Below, piece after piece: positions 42,041-49,548 of a stretch of 64,000 nt of DNA; the stretch's first letter is position 1; every line of letters begins with the position of its first letter. The translations under genes and the position numbers were made by a program. Below the pieces are notes generated by a model. It saw only the letters and a program-made list of their open reading frames with translations, was not told the origin of the DNA and did no database searches. Source of the stretch: Paenibacillus tyrphae (GTDB lineage: Bacteria > Bacillota > Bacilli > Paenibacillales > NBRC-103111); assembly GCF_024158745.1 (NCBI RefSeq), contig NZ_JAMZAW010000012.1:1-64000 (forward strand), given 5' to 3'.

Positions 42041-42523
42041 ATGACAGAAAACAATTCAACAAGCAACACCGTGACGTCCGTCGAAGGCCGGGAGCTTACA
42101 GTTAAGCGCGTCTTTCAGGCATCCCGCGAGCTGGTGTACAAGACATGGACGGACCCTGTACATTTGCCGCAATGGTGGGGACCGAAAGGGTTTACGATTA
42201 CGGTTCAAGAAATCGATGTGCGACCGGGCGGCGTATGGCGCTATATCATGCACGGTCCCGACGGTACCGATTATGACAATGAGATCCGTTATATCGAAGT
42301 GGCAAGCCCGGAACGGCTCGTCTACGCCCATGGCGGAGACGGAGAAGACGAATTTCACGTGACCGTTACGTTTGAAGAGCGGGAAGGCGTTACTGAATTG
42401 ACCATGAGAACGCTCTTTAAGTCAGCGGCAGAGCTGGAGCGGGTGGTCAAGGAGTACGGCGCGATCGAAGGCGCGAAATCGACGCTTGGCCGTCTCGAAG
42501 AGCAGTTGGCGAAGCTTAAGTAA
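42041..42523 (+). CDS. SRPBCC/AHSA1-domain protein
   Basis: 160 residues with the START-like fold: VKRVFQASRELVYKTWTDPVHLPQWWGPKGF, then DVRPGGVWRYIMHGPDG, typical of bacterial activator-of-Hsp90-like proteins that bind hydrophobic ligands. ATG 42041 is ten bases after GGAGG; ATG 42032 touches it. Second gene of the ArsR operon. Ligand unknown. Confidence 0.88.
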   Translation: MTENNSTSNTVTSVEGRELTVKRVFQASRELVYKTWTDPVHLPQWWGPKGFTITVQEIDVRPGGVWRYIMHGPDGTDYDNEIRYIEVASPERLVYAHGGDGEDEFHVTVTFEEREGVTELTMRTLFKSAAELERVVKEYGAIEGAKSTLGRLEEQLAKLK

Positions 42524-42559
42524 ATCGGGAATAACACGACTCTTATTGAAGGAAGAGGG

Positions 42560-42964
42560 ATGAGAATGAAGAAGATCGTAACTGTTTACTGGATTTTTAC
42601 AGGACTGCTGGCGGCGTTGATGGCTTTCGGTTCGATTCCGGATATTTTGTCTGTTCCTGAGGCTGTTGCCTTATTCGACCATCTGGGGTATCCCGCTTAT
42701 CTCCTTCCGTTTATCGGCACGGCGAAATTATTAGGGGTTATTGCGCTCCTGGTTCCGGGATTCCCCAGAATTAAGGAATGGGCTTACGCGGGGTTTGTCA
42801 TTGATTTGGCAGGGGCGATGTATTCGAGCATTGCCGTAGGCGACCCGGCCAGCGGCTGGCTTGTATTCTTCATCGGTTTCGGATTAATTGCCGGCTCATA
42901 TATTTTTCATCACCGCAAGCTGCAAGTGCAAGCAACGAAAAGTCAGCAAGCAAGACTGTCATGA
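42560..42964 (+). CDS. DoxX-like membrane protein
   Basis: 134 residues with four membrane helices (YWIFTGLLAALMAFGS, PFIGTAKLLGVIALLVP, YAGFVIDLAGAMYSSIA, LVFFIGFGLIAGSYIF), the DoxX layout. Relatives form membrane complexes involved in redox stress; exact role unknown. It likely belongs to the ArsR-SRPBCC unit. Confidence 0.85.
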   Translation: MRMKKIVTVYWIFTGLLAALMAFGSIPDILSVPEAVALFDHLGYPAYLLPFIGTAKLLGVIALLVPGFPRIKEWAYAGFVIDLAGAMYSSIAVGDPASGWLVFFIGFGLIAGSYIFHHRKLQVQATKSQQARLS

Positions 42965-42972
42965 AAAGGGTA

Positions 42973-43008
42973 AAGGGCTGTCGGGAATCATCCCGACTGC
43001 CCTTTTTC
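42973..43008. terminator. Bidirectional terminator
   Basis: AGGGC-TGTCGGGA with TCCCGAC-TGCCCT around ATCA, then TTTTT; shared by the convergent DoxX and epimerase genes. Confidence 0.85.
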
Positions 43009-43010
43009 GT

Positions 43011-43868
43011 CTACGTTTGCAAGTTTGCCGGGAAGCCTTCGCGCCAAGTCGGATAAAGCGGCTTCCAGCCATAATCTTTACGCGCCTTGGCATTGTCTGC
43101 ACCGCGTTCGCCGCGGTTGCTGCCTTCCTGGATTTCCGGCTCAGGCGCACCGATGGCTGCGGCATAGAAGGGCAGCCACTCCGTTCCCGGAGCCGGTTCG
43201 TCGTCCACGACGTTCACCGGCCCGTTCGGCCATTCCAGCGCAGCAACCGCTGCACGCGCCGCGTCTTCGACATGCAGAAAGGAAGTTACTCCTTCCGTCG
43301 CCTTCAGCTCTTTGCGCCGCACCTTCTCGGCCATGAGCCCGCTGCGGTCGTACCAAGTTCCGGGACCGTAGAGCAGACCGTATCGAAGAATGACGTATTC
43401 CGGCATTTCGGCGACCGCCTGCTCCAGAGCCAGCACGCCGTCAACGGTCCTTTTTCGCGGCTGCGGCGCTTCCAAATCTAAAGATTCGTCTTCCTTGGCA
43501 GGATGATTTCCCGGTTCGTAGGTCCACGATATGCTTTGCGCGATCATGCGTCTCACCCCGACCGCTTGCGATGCGTCAACCAGATTTCGGGTTCCGATCG
43601 TCCGGATTCGGGCATTGTCCTCCAAGTTGTAACTGCTTAAAGAAGTGAGCTGATGGATGACGACTTCCGGACGCGCCTCCCGAAGTGCAGCGATCACGGA
43701 CTCCCGGTCCAAAGCATCCGCAATCAGAGGAGACGCCCCCATTTCGGAAATGAGGCTTTTCGAGGCTTCGTTACGCGTCATGCCAATCACCTCATGGCCT
43801 TCCCGTACCAGAATAGGCAGCAGCGAACGACCGATGACGCCGGTTGCTCCGGCGATTAAGATTTTCAT
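43011..43868 (-). CDS. NAD(P)-dependent epimerase/dehydratase-like protein
   Basis: 285 residues of the extended short-chain dehydrogenase class: Rossmann GATGVIGRSLL at the N-terminus, and ISWTYEPGNHPAKED and YVILRYGLLYGPGTWYD in the usual order. The catalytic YxxxK is not obvious (a variant region), so it may be an atypical NmrA/epimerase-like reductase. Monocistronic. Confidence 0.83.
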   Translation of the reverse strand: MKILIAGATGVIGRSLLPILVREGHEVIGMTRNEASKSLISEMGASPLIADALDRESVIAALREARPEVVIHQLTSLSSYNLEDNARIRTIGTRNLVDASQAVGVRRMIAQSISWTYEPGNHPAKEDESLDLEAPQPRKRTVDGVLALEQAVAEMPEYVILRYGLLYGPGTWYDRSGLMAEKVRRKELKATEGVTSFLHVEDAARAAVAALEWPNGPVNVVDDEPAPGTEWLPFYAAAIGAPEPEIQEGSNRGERGADNAKARKDYGWKPLYPTWREGFPANLQT

Positions 43869-43964
43869 ACTCCTTGCCTCCCGTTGAACGGCACTCTAAA
43901 TATGCCTTGTATTTTGACTCATTATACAAGACAGAAGCGGGGGGCATTTTGTGACATTGAGGCT

Positions 43965-44226
43965 TTATCGATCCTTCTTATGCTCCATGATATCGTTCGG
44001 CTGGACGCCGAAATGTGTACAAATCTATCTTATCGATGATCTCCAGCGAGACGTATTCGTCCTTCCCTAATTTTGCGAGTGTTGCAGTGGACAAGCCCAA
44101 GCTTTCCCGAAATTCGGTTTTCGTCAATTCTTGATCAACAAGCAATTTCCATAATGGTTTATAGGAAAAAGGCATAAGGGGGTATGGGTATTGGTCGAAG
44201 AGTTGAAGGGGGATATAATTATCCAA
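43965..44226 (-). pseudogene. XRE/Cro-type regulator with a 4-bp frameshift
   Basis: The reverse-strand frame encodes a small YozG-like helix-turn-helix (SYKPLWKLLVDQELTKTEFRESLGLSTATLAKLGKDEYVSLEIIDKI). At 44023-44030 ATCTATCT is a tandem 4-bp repeat; removing one unit restores the family-like end CTHFGVQPNDIMEHKKDR stopping at 43965. As it stands the frame ends at 43978 with an unrelated tail. The helix-turn-helix is intact; only the last ~18 residues are altered. Start uncertain: TTG 44226 or ATG 44169. Confidence 0.7.
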
Positions 44227-44313
44227 CCTCTATCTGTTGTTAATATGTACACGGTCTTGGGGAATTATTTAGCGGTCCCCATTTTGGATGCACGAAGCGA
44301 AAGGGATATCGCC

Positions 44314-44460
44314 GTGACTGCGGGCTGCTAGTCTGATTCGCCGGGAGACGCCTCAAGATGGGACAACCTCCCGGAGCGACGAATGCGAGGATGTGGAGAA
44401 CCGGGGTGCCCCCGTCCTTGGGAAACGGCGATCCTGGCTGGTGGGGGAAGTGCTGCTTAT
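44314..44460 (+). ncRNA. Candidate HEARO / IscB-type omega RNA without its protein gene
   Basis: A 150-bp GC-rich, non-coding, hairpin-dense stretch. It follows GTGA (44314-44317) and carries blocks I associate with the HEARO consensus: GCTAGTCTG...AGACGCC, GGGACAACC, GACGAATGCGAGGAT, GAAACGG and CTGGCTGGTGGGG, in that order. HEARO RNAs guide IscB/IsrB nucleases and sit after ATGA/GTGA; no such nuclease gene follows here. Identification is from memory of the consensus, so moderate at best. Confidence 0.45.
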
Positions 44461-44513
44461 AAAGGGGAAAAAACGGTCTGTTTTCGGTTCCTCCGGGGGT
44501 TAACGAGCCGCAA

Positions 44514-44699
44514 TCAAATTTCGGAAGACGGACGCAGAGAAGCTTCGGAATAATCGGCTGCCGCCCGGTTCTCGTTCATGATTATTTCATGGGTTTCTGT
44601 GTTCATATGTTTAAGCTGCTCTTTTTTCCACGCTTCGAATTTTTCCAGCGGGATCTCTAATTGTTCGATGAGAAGTTGACAATCTATCGGTTGTTTCAT
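44514..44699 (-). CDS. Possible small hypothetical protein
   Basis: 61 codons starting ATG at 44699 with AGGGGG about seven bases upstream. Charged, soluble, probably helical (LIEQLEIPLEKFEAWKKEQL). No family recognised. The low complexity of the C-terminus and lack of context leave it uncertain. Confidence 0.35.
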   Translation of the reverse strand: MKQPIDCQLLIEQLEIPLEKFEAWKKEQLKHMNTETHEIIMNENRAAADYSEASLRPSSEI

Positions 44700-44735
44700 T
44701 TAGGATACCCCCTAGTTAGAAAAAGGATTAAAAAA

Positions 44736-44774
44736 CAAAAACCACCTTTCCTAGCGATGGCTAAGAAAGATGGT
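44736..44774 (-). terminator. Reverse-strand terminator
   Basis: On the reverse strand, 14 paired positions (44741-44754 with 44761-44774, two G-T pairs) precede a TTTTTGTTTTTT tail. The remaining bases to 44940 show nothing I can name. Confidence 0.65.
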
Positions 44775-44939
44775 CCGGTTGCACTACTAGCTCCCTCGAA
44801 TCCAAGTGCCCATATACAGATTCGAATTCATTGCTTACCAAGCTTCATGATACCAGTAAACAATTGAATATGTCTGTATCGTTTCATACGGAATTTTCTA
44901 AAAAAAATTTTAGAAATGCCCGTTCTTCAAAAATAAAAG

Positions 44940-44970
44940 CAAAAATCGATCCCCAGGCAAGGGGACCGAT
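44940..44970 (-). terminator. Terminator of the LysM-CAP gene
   Basis: ATCGATCCCC (44945-44954) pairs with GGGGACCGAT (44961-44970); on the reverse strand a T-run follows. Confidence 0.8.
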
Positions 44971-44997
44971 CCGATATCTTTAGGAAAATAGGCATTA

Positions 44998-45783
44998 TTA
45001 GTTCGCGATAAACTCTTGAACCCATACGCCGTTGTAGTAAGCAACGCCGATTTTTGTAAAGTTCGGGCTAAGAATGTTTTTGCGGTGGCCGTCGCTGTTC
45101 ATCCACGCATTCATTACCTCTTGTGGAGAACGCTGGCCTTTTGCGATATTTTCACCCGCATACGAATAACGAATGCCGAAAGATCTCATCATATCGAATG
45201 GAGACCCGTACGTCGGGGATGTGTGATCGAAGTAACCGTTGTTATACATGTCTTTCGCTTTGGCCAAGGCCATACCTGTCAAGGCGCTATCGGAAGCAAG
45301 CGGCTGCAGGCCGGCTTTCGCACGCTCTTGGTTGACGAGGTTCACCACTTGGCTGGCAAAAGCAGACTGGCTGGTTTCTTGCTGGGAACCGGAATCCGGT
45401 TTTGCCGGAGTTGTCGGCTGCTGCTGGACCGGAGTCGTCGGTTGCGGCTTGGCCGGAGTTGTCGGCTGAGGCTTCACCGGAGTCGTCGGTTGCGGCTTAG
45501 CAGGAACCGGCTGCGGTTTCGCCGGAGTCGTCGGCTGCTGCCATCCATTGCCGAATCCCGGAATATTGATGACCATTCCTTTCCAAATAACATTCGGATT
45601 GGAAAGCTGCGGATTCGAATTCAGCAGCGAGGACAGATCAATGCCGTATTTTTGAGAAATCGTCGACAACGTATCGTTATCGGTAACGACGCATGGTGCG
45701 GCGGAAGCAGATGCCATACCAGCTCCGAACACCGAAGTAAGGGCCAAAACACTCACCAAAGCAGCTTTCTTCATGCGATTCAA
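44998..45783 (-). CDS. Secreted LysM-CAP (YkwD-like) wall protein
   Basis: About 261 residues: signal peptide (KKAALVSVLALTSVFGAGMASASA), one LysM peptidoglycan-binding module (VVTDNDTLSTISQKYGIDLS ... VIWKGMVINIP), a Pro/Thr/Lys-rich spacer of TTPAKPQP-type units, and a C-terminal CAP/SCP domain (VNLVNQERAKAGLQPL, HTSPTYGSPFDMM, YAGENIAKGQRSP, SDGHRKNILSPNFTKIGVAYY). TTG 45783 fits the AGGAGAGG site better than ATG 45774. It follows a c-di-AMP riboswitch, a frequent pairing for wall-active proteins. Confidence 0.93.
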   Translation of the reverse strand: MNRMKKAALVSVLALTSVFGAGMASASAAPCVVTDNDTLSTISQKYGIDLSSLLNSNPQLSNPNVIWKGMVINIPGFGNGWQQPTTPAKPQPVPAKPQPTTPVKPQPTTPAKPQPTTPVQQQPTTPAKPDSGSQQETSQSAFASQVVNLVNQERAKAGLQPLASDSALTGMALAKAKDMYNNGYFDHTSPTYGSPFDMMRSFGIRYSYAGENIAKGQRSPQEVMNAWMNSDGHRKNILSPNFTKIGVAYYNGVWVQEFIAN

Positions 45784-45796
45784 AAAAGATCCTCTC

Positions 45797-45985
45797 CTTT
45801 TTCGGCCTGCGAGGTTAGCTGACGGGTTCGGGTCAAAGAGCAATCACCCGGCCATAGCATATGGCTTCACCCCAAAGGATGGGTTCCCCCGCGCTTCCAA
45901 AGAAGCTTCGGCCTTGAATGTAGTTGTCCTCTCGACAGAACCGGTTAAGCCGAACGTCTCGTCCCACCCGGTCTCTCAAGGGCCC
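45797..45985 (-). ncRNA. c-di-AMP (ydaO/yuaA-type) riboswitch
   Basis: Reading the reverse strand toward the LysM-CAP gene gives the ydaO blocks in order: GGCCGAAG, CGCGGGGGAACCCATC, TTTGGGGTGAAGCC, GGCCGGGTGATTGCTC, GAACCCGTCAGCTAACCTCG, ending just before the ribosome site. Ligand binding lowers expression of wall and osmotic genes in this class. Confidence 0.9.
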
Positions 45986-46047
45986 TTACAGTCTATCACG
46001 AGGATCGCTAGATTTCACCCCACAAAGTATTCCAGCCTTAGCGCCGC

Positions 46048-46395
46048 TTACTTCCACTTCATCAGGATAAACCCGCCGACGATAATGAGAAGTCCGACCC
46101 ACGTTTTCCACGTAGGCATCTCCTGCATGAACATATATCCCATAAGCAGACATACCAGAAGTTCGACAATTTTGGCCGATACGAGAGCCGTTGTCAGTTG
46201 ACCGAAGCTTTGCTGTACCCAGCGGACGCCGTATCCGATCAACAGATTCGCCGGAAGAAACAAAGGGAGCATCTTCAATTGAAAAATAAACGTCGATCCG
46301 AAGGCGGGATCAATGTGCTTGCTTTGATAAGAATAGACGGCATTGACGATCACCAGACCGACGAACAGACACGCAAAGCCGAGAACAGCGGACAT
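46048..46395 (-). CDS. Small four-helix DMT-like membrane protein
   Basis: 115 residues with four membrane helices (VLGFACLFVGLVIVNAVYS, MLPLFLPANLLIGYGV, TALVSAKIVELLVCLLMGYMF, WVGLLIIVGGFILMKW), the size and layout of a half-EamA or SMR-type carrier; VSAKIVELL and GLLIIVGGFILM are typical. SMR-type proteins work as dimers. Divergent from the FecCD operon; a functional link is not evident. Confidence 0.72.
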   Translation of the reverse strand: MSAVLGFACLFVGLVIVNAVYSYQSKHIDPAFGSTFIFQLKMLPLFLPANLLIGYGVRWVQQSFGQLTTALVSAKIVELLVCLLMGYMFMQEMPTWKTWVGLLIIVGGFILMKWK

Positions 46396-46478
46396 GTATC
46401 GAAAGACCTCCTCATAGTTGAAAACAAGTGAAGAGCCAGAGGGCTCTCTTGAATGTTTCCCTAAAATAACAAATTTTA

Positions 46479-46507
46479 TTGACTATAAGAAAATTTCCTT
46501 ATAGAAT
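46479..46507 (+). promoter_or_regulatory. FecCD-operon promoter with palindromic operator
   Basis: TTGACT (46479-46484), 17 bp, TAGAAT (46502-46507). CTATAAGAAAA (46483-46493) and TTTCCTTATAG (46494-46504) form a 22-bp dyad with one mismatch lying between the hexamers, a repressor site. It is not a standard Fur or Zur box as I know them. Confidence 0.6.
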
Positions 46508-46617
46508 AAATTTTGCATTAGGTAAAAATATTTGCACGTAGACAAATGTTTTTTTGCCGCCCGCCGCCGAACATCTCGCTAAGCGGGCATACACCGAAAT
46601 CATAAGGAGGATTCCTA

Positions 46618-47667
46618 TTGTTCAAGCGTCGGCATCTTTTGTTTTCCTCCCCGTTTTTTGTTTTTGGACTGCTTTTCGTGCTTCTCCTAGCCAGTATCGT
46701 GATGGCTGCTGGCTTCGGGCCTGTGTCCGTTCCGTTTAAACAAACGTTTGCCCTGCTGCTGGAAAAATTGGCCATTCCGCTGGACAGCACGGCGGGGGAA
46801 CGGGAACGGCTGGTGATAGAGCAGGTACGGCTGCCGCGCGTGCTGATCGGCGCGCTTGTAGGAGCGGCGCTCGGCATCTCGGGCGCTTCGATGCAAGGAT
46901 TGTTTCGCAATCCACTCGTTGAGCCGGGCTATGTCGGCGTATCCAGCGGAGCCGCTGCCGGGGCCGTGTGCGCCTTATATTTCGGCTTGACGCATCTGGG
47001 GGTATGGTTGCTCCCGGCCGCCGCTTTTACCGGAGCGCTGCTTGCCGTCTGCGTCATCCTGGCGGTTTGGCGGTGGAGCAGCCGTTCTACGGTGACGACG
47101 CTTTTGCTGCTTGGGATTGGCCTGAACGCTTTGCTGTCCGCCGTTATCAACATTCTGGTCGCCAGCTCGCGGAACGAGCAGGAGCTGCGCAGCATTATAT
47201 TCTGGCTTCAAGGCGGGCTGGAAGCCCGGACTTGGGGACACGTGCAGCTGATTGCCGTGCCGATTCTTGTTTCTTGCGTCCTACTCTGCGCCTTTGCCCG
47301 GGATTTGAACTTACTGCTGCTTGGCGACGAGCATGCCCAAAGCAGCGGCATGAAGGTGCGCGCGGTGCGTTACCTGATTCTGGGCCTCGCTTCGCTCATG
47401 ACCGGCTCGGCCGTTGCAGTGAGCGGGATCATCGGGTTCGTCGGCTTGGTCGTTCCGCATATGATCCGCTTATGGACCGGACCGGATCACCGGGTGCTGC
47501 TGCCGGCCAGTGCGCTCGGAGGAGCCATATTTTTAGTTGTTGCGGATCTGATATCCCGGATGGTTCTCCAGCCGGTGACGCTGCAGGTCGGCGTCGTCTG
47601 CGCTTTCATCGGGGCGCCGTTGTTTTTGGGCATGGTATTGAAATCTGGAAAAGGGGCGGTGACATGA
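46618..47667 (+). CDS. FecCD-family ABC permease
   Basis: 349 residues with 8-10 membrane helices and the FecCD signatures RLPRVLIGALVGAALGISGASMQGLFRNPLVEPGYVG and GIIGFVGLVVPHMIR (the coupling loop for the ATPase). It imports a siderophore, haem or corrinoid across the membrane. TTG 46618 follows AGGAGGATT. First gene of a four-gene operon; its stop overlaps the ATPase start (ATGA). Confidence 0.92.
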   Translation: MFKRRHLLFSSPFFVFGLLFVLLLASIVMAAGFGPVSVPFKQTFALLLEKLAIPLDSTAGERERLVIEQVRLPRVLIGALVGAALGISGASMQGLFRNPLVEPGYVGVSSGAAAGAVCALYFGLTHLGVWLLPAAAFTGALLAVCVILAVWRWSSRSTVTTLLLLGIGLNALLSAVINILVASSRNEQELRSIIFWLQGGLEARTWGHVQLIAVPILVSCVLLCAFARDLNLLLLGDEHAQSSGMKVRAVRYLILGLASLMTGSAVAVSGIIGFVGLVVPHMIRLWTGPDHRVLLPASALGGAIFLVVADLISRMVLQPVTLQVGVVCAFIGAPLFLGMVLKSGKGAVT

Positions 47668-48464
47668 GCACGGTTATTGCGGTACGGAAGCTGTGGCAGC
47701 GGGCTGAATCGAAGACGATCCTGCATGACGTCAATTTGGATTTGAGGCCCGGACGCTTCATTGGCTTGATCGGCCCGAACGGCAGCGGCAAATCGACGCT
47801 GCTTCGCGCCATGGGCGGCTTGCGCCGGCCCGCTGCCGGAGAAGTGCTGTTGGATGGGGCCTGCTTGCACCGAATGAAGCCTAAGGCGGTCGCCCGACAT
47901 ATCGCGTATGTGCCGCAGGATTTGAGCTCGGAGCTTGATTTTACGGCGGAAGAGATCGTGATGCTGGGGCGTTATGCCCACCGGGGGCGGTTTGCTTCCG
48001 CCTCTGCGGCAGACCGCGAAGCGGTGCATGAGGCGATGCGGACAACCGGGATTACCTCGCTTGCGGACCGGAGGGTGACGGAGCTGTCCGGCGGGCAGCG
48101 GCAAATGGTATTCATCGCCAAGGCGCTTGCCCAGCAGCCGCGGATTTTGCTGCTCGACGAACCGATTTCGGCGCTGGATATCCGGCATCAGCTGCGTGTC
48201 ATGAAGCTGCTGAGGGAAAGAACGAATGCTGGGCTGCTCGTCGTTGCCGCTTTGCACGATTTGAATTTGGCGGCGCGGTTTTGCGACGAGCTGATTCTGC
48301 TTCGGCACGGACATGTGCTGGCTTCCGGGGCGCCGGAGTGCGTCGTGACATCCGAACGGCTCCGGCAGGCTTACGGGGTGGAGGCCTCGATCCGCCGTGA
48401 CGAACGGACCGGCAAGCCTGCGGTTACCGCCTTGGACGAAGTCCGGATGCAGGCGGCTTATTAA
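47664..48464 (+). CDS. ABC transporter ATP-binding protein (FepC/BtuD class)
   Basis: 266 residues: Walker A GPNGSGKST, Q-loop YVPQDL, signature LSGGQRQMV, Walker B ILLLDEPISALD, and switch His in ALHDLN. It powers the preceding permease. ATG 47664 overlaps its stop codon; a long in-frame upstream reading is a shadow of the permease gene. Confidence 0.95.
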   Translation: MSTVIAVRKLWQRAESKTILHDVNLDLRPGRFIGLIGPNGSGKSTLLRAMGGLRRPAAGEVLLDGACLHRMKPKAVARHIAYVPQDLSSELDFTAEEIVMLGRYAHRGRFASASAADREAVHEAMRTTGITSLADRRVTELSGGQRQMVFIAKALAQQPRILLLDEPISALDIRHQLRVMKLLRERTNAGLLVVAALHDLNLAARFCDELILLRHGHVLASGAPECVVTSERLRQAYGVEASIRRDERTGKPAVTALDEVRMQAAY

Positions 48465-48495
48465 CTACATAGAAAAAATGGAAAAGGTGAGAGTC

Positions 48496-49548
48496 ATGCT
48501 GCATCAGGATCAAATAAAAAATAAAAGATCGGGTTTCAAGCCCTGGCGGCTCGGAGGAACGATCGCGCTGCTGCTGCTCGCGACGGCGTGCGGTTCCCAA
48601 GCGGCGCCTGCCGGACCAGTCGACGGACAGGAGGGGAAGGCTCCGGCCGGAGCCTATCCGAGAACGATTGTAACAAGCGGGAAGCACGAAGTGGTCGTTC
48701 CGGCCAAACCGGAGCGCATTGCCGCACTGTCGCTGGATACGGCCGAGATGGCGCTGGAGCTGGCCGATCCTTCTCGCTTCGTCGTTGCGCCCCGCAGCTT
48801 GGACAACGAGCAGTTGTCCGTTCATGCCGCGCAAGGCAAATTGATTGGCACCAAAATAACGGGCGCAACGAAGCTCGATCCGGAGCAGGTGCTGTCCTAC
48901 AAGCCCGATCTGGTGCTGATGACGACGATTCATGACGGGGAGAAGGACGCCGATCCGATTTTGAAGCAGGCGGGCATTCCCGTGCTGACCTTTAAGGAAT
49001 GGGGCACGGTTCGGCAAATCATGGACCAACTGAACCTGATCGGGCAGGCGCTCGGCGAAGAGGAGAAGGCCAAGGCCGTGACAGACCGGATGAAGAGCAA
49101 GCTGGAAGCGGCCCGGAACAAGGTTGAGAAGCGTAAAGCGGTTTCCAAACCGACGGTGCTCGTGCTTTCGCCGGTAGGTCCGAATACGGGACCATATATG
49201 ATGGGGCCGGACAATATTTCCAGCGATCTGGTGCGGCTGGCAGGCGGCGTGCCCGCTGCCGAAGCGATGGGGCTGCCCCGCACGACGAAAGCGACGATCG
49301 AGCAGATTATTCAGGCGGACCCGGATTGCATCCTGCTCTCCGACTGGGAAGGGAAGAAGGAGCAGGCGTTCCGGGAACTGACCGGGAACCCGGGCTGGAG
49401 CGCTCTAAAGGCGGTGAAAGAAGGCCGGGTCCGGGTCATGGCGGCCAAGCAGCTTGTGAACGCCAATCCGGCCGTCGTTGATTCGATCGCAGAGATTGCC
49501 GATGTACTGGAGCCGGCTTCCGGCGTGAAAAAGGAGGCCGGAGCATGA
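48496..49548 (+). CDS. ABC substrate-binding lipoprotein (FecB/BtuF fold)
   Basis: 350 residues with a lipoprotein signal (GGTIALLLLATACGS, Cys about residue 30) and a helical-backbone binding fold (ERIAALSLDTAEMALEL, LDPEQVLSYKPDLVLMTT, GNPGWSALKAVKEGRVRVM). It delivers the ligand to the FecCD-type permease. ATG 48496 has AAGGTG six bases upstream. The stop overlaps the HemH-like start. Confidence 0.9.
   Translation: MLHQDQIKNKRSGFKPWRLGGTIALLLLATACGSQAAPAGPVDGQEGKAPAGAYPRTIVTSGKHEVVVPAKPERIAALSLDTAEMALELADPSRFVVAPRSLDNEQLSVHAAQGKLIGTKITGATKLDPEQVLSYKPDLVLMTTIHDGEKDADPILKQAGIPVLTFKEWGTVRQIMDQLNLIGQALGEEEKAKAVTDRMKSKLEAARNKVEKRKAVSKPTVLVLSPVGPNTGPYMMGPDNISSDLVRLAGGVPAAEAMGLPRTTKATIEQIIQADPDCILLSDWEGKKEQAFRELTGNPGWSALKAVKEGRVRVMAAKQLVNANPAVVDSIAEIADVLEPASGVKKEAGA

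Noticed and set aside
44260..44510. Group II intron or retron RNA
   Set aside because: No domain V-like hairpin, no 5' GTGYG-type boundary and no reverse transcriptase gene nearby; HEARO-type blocks fit better.
45370..45540. Short tandem repeats that could pass for a CRISPR array
   Set aside because: They encode the TTPAKPQP-type spacer of the LysM-CAP protein; unit lengths fit codons and there are no unique spacers.
46968..47663. N-terminal extension of the ABC ATPase by over 230 codons
   Set aside because: It lies inside the FecCD permease gene in another frame; ATG 47664 overlaps the permease stop and gives a normal ATPase.
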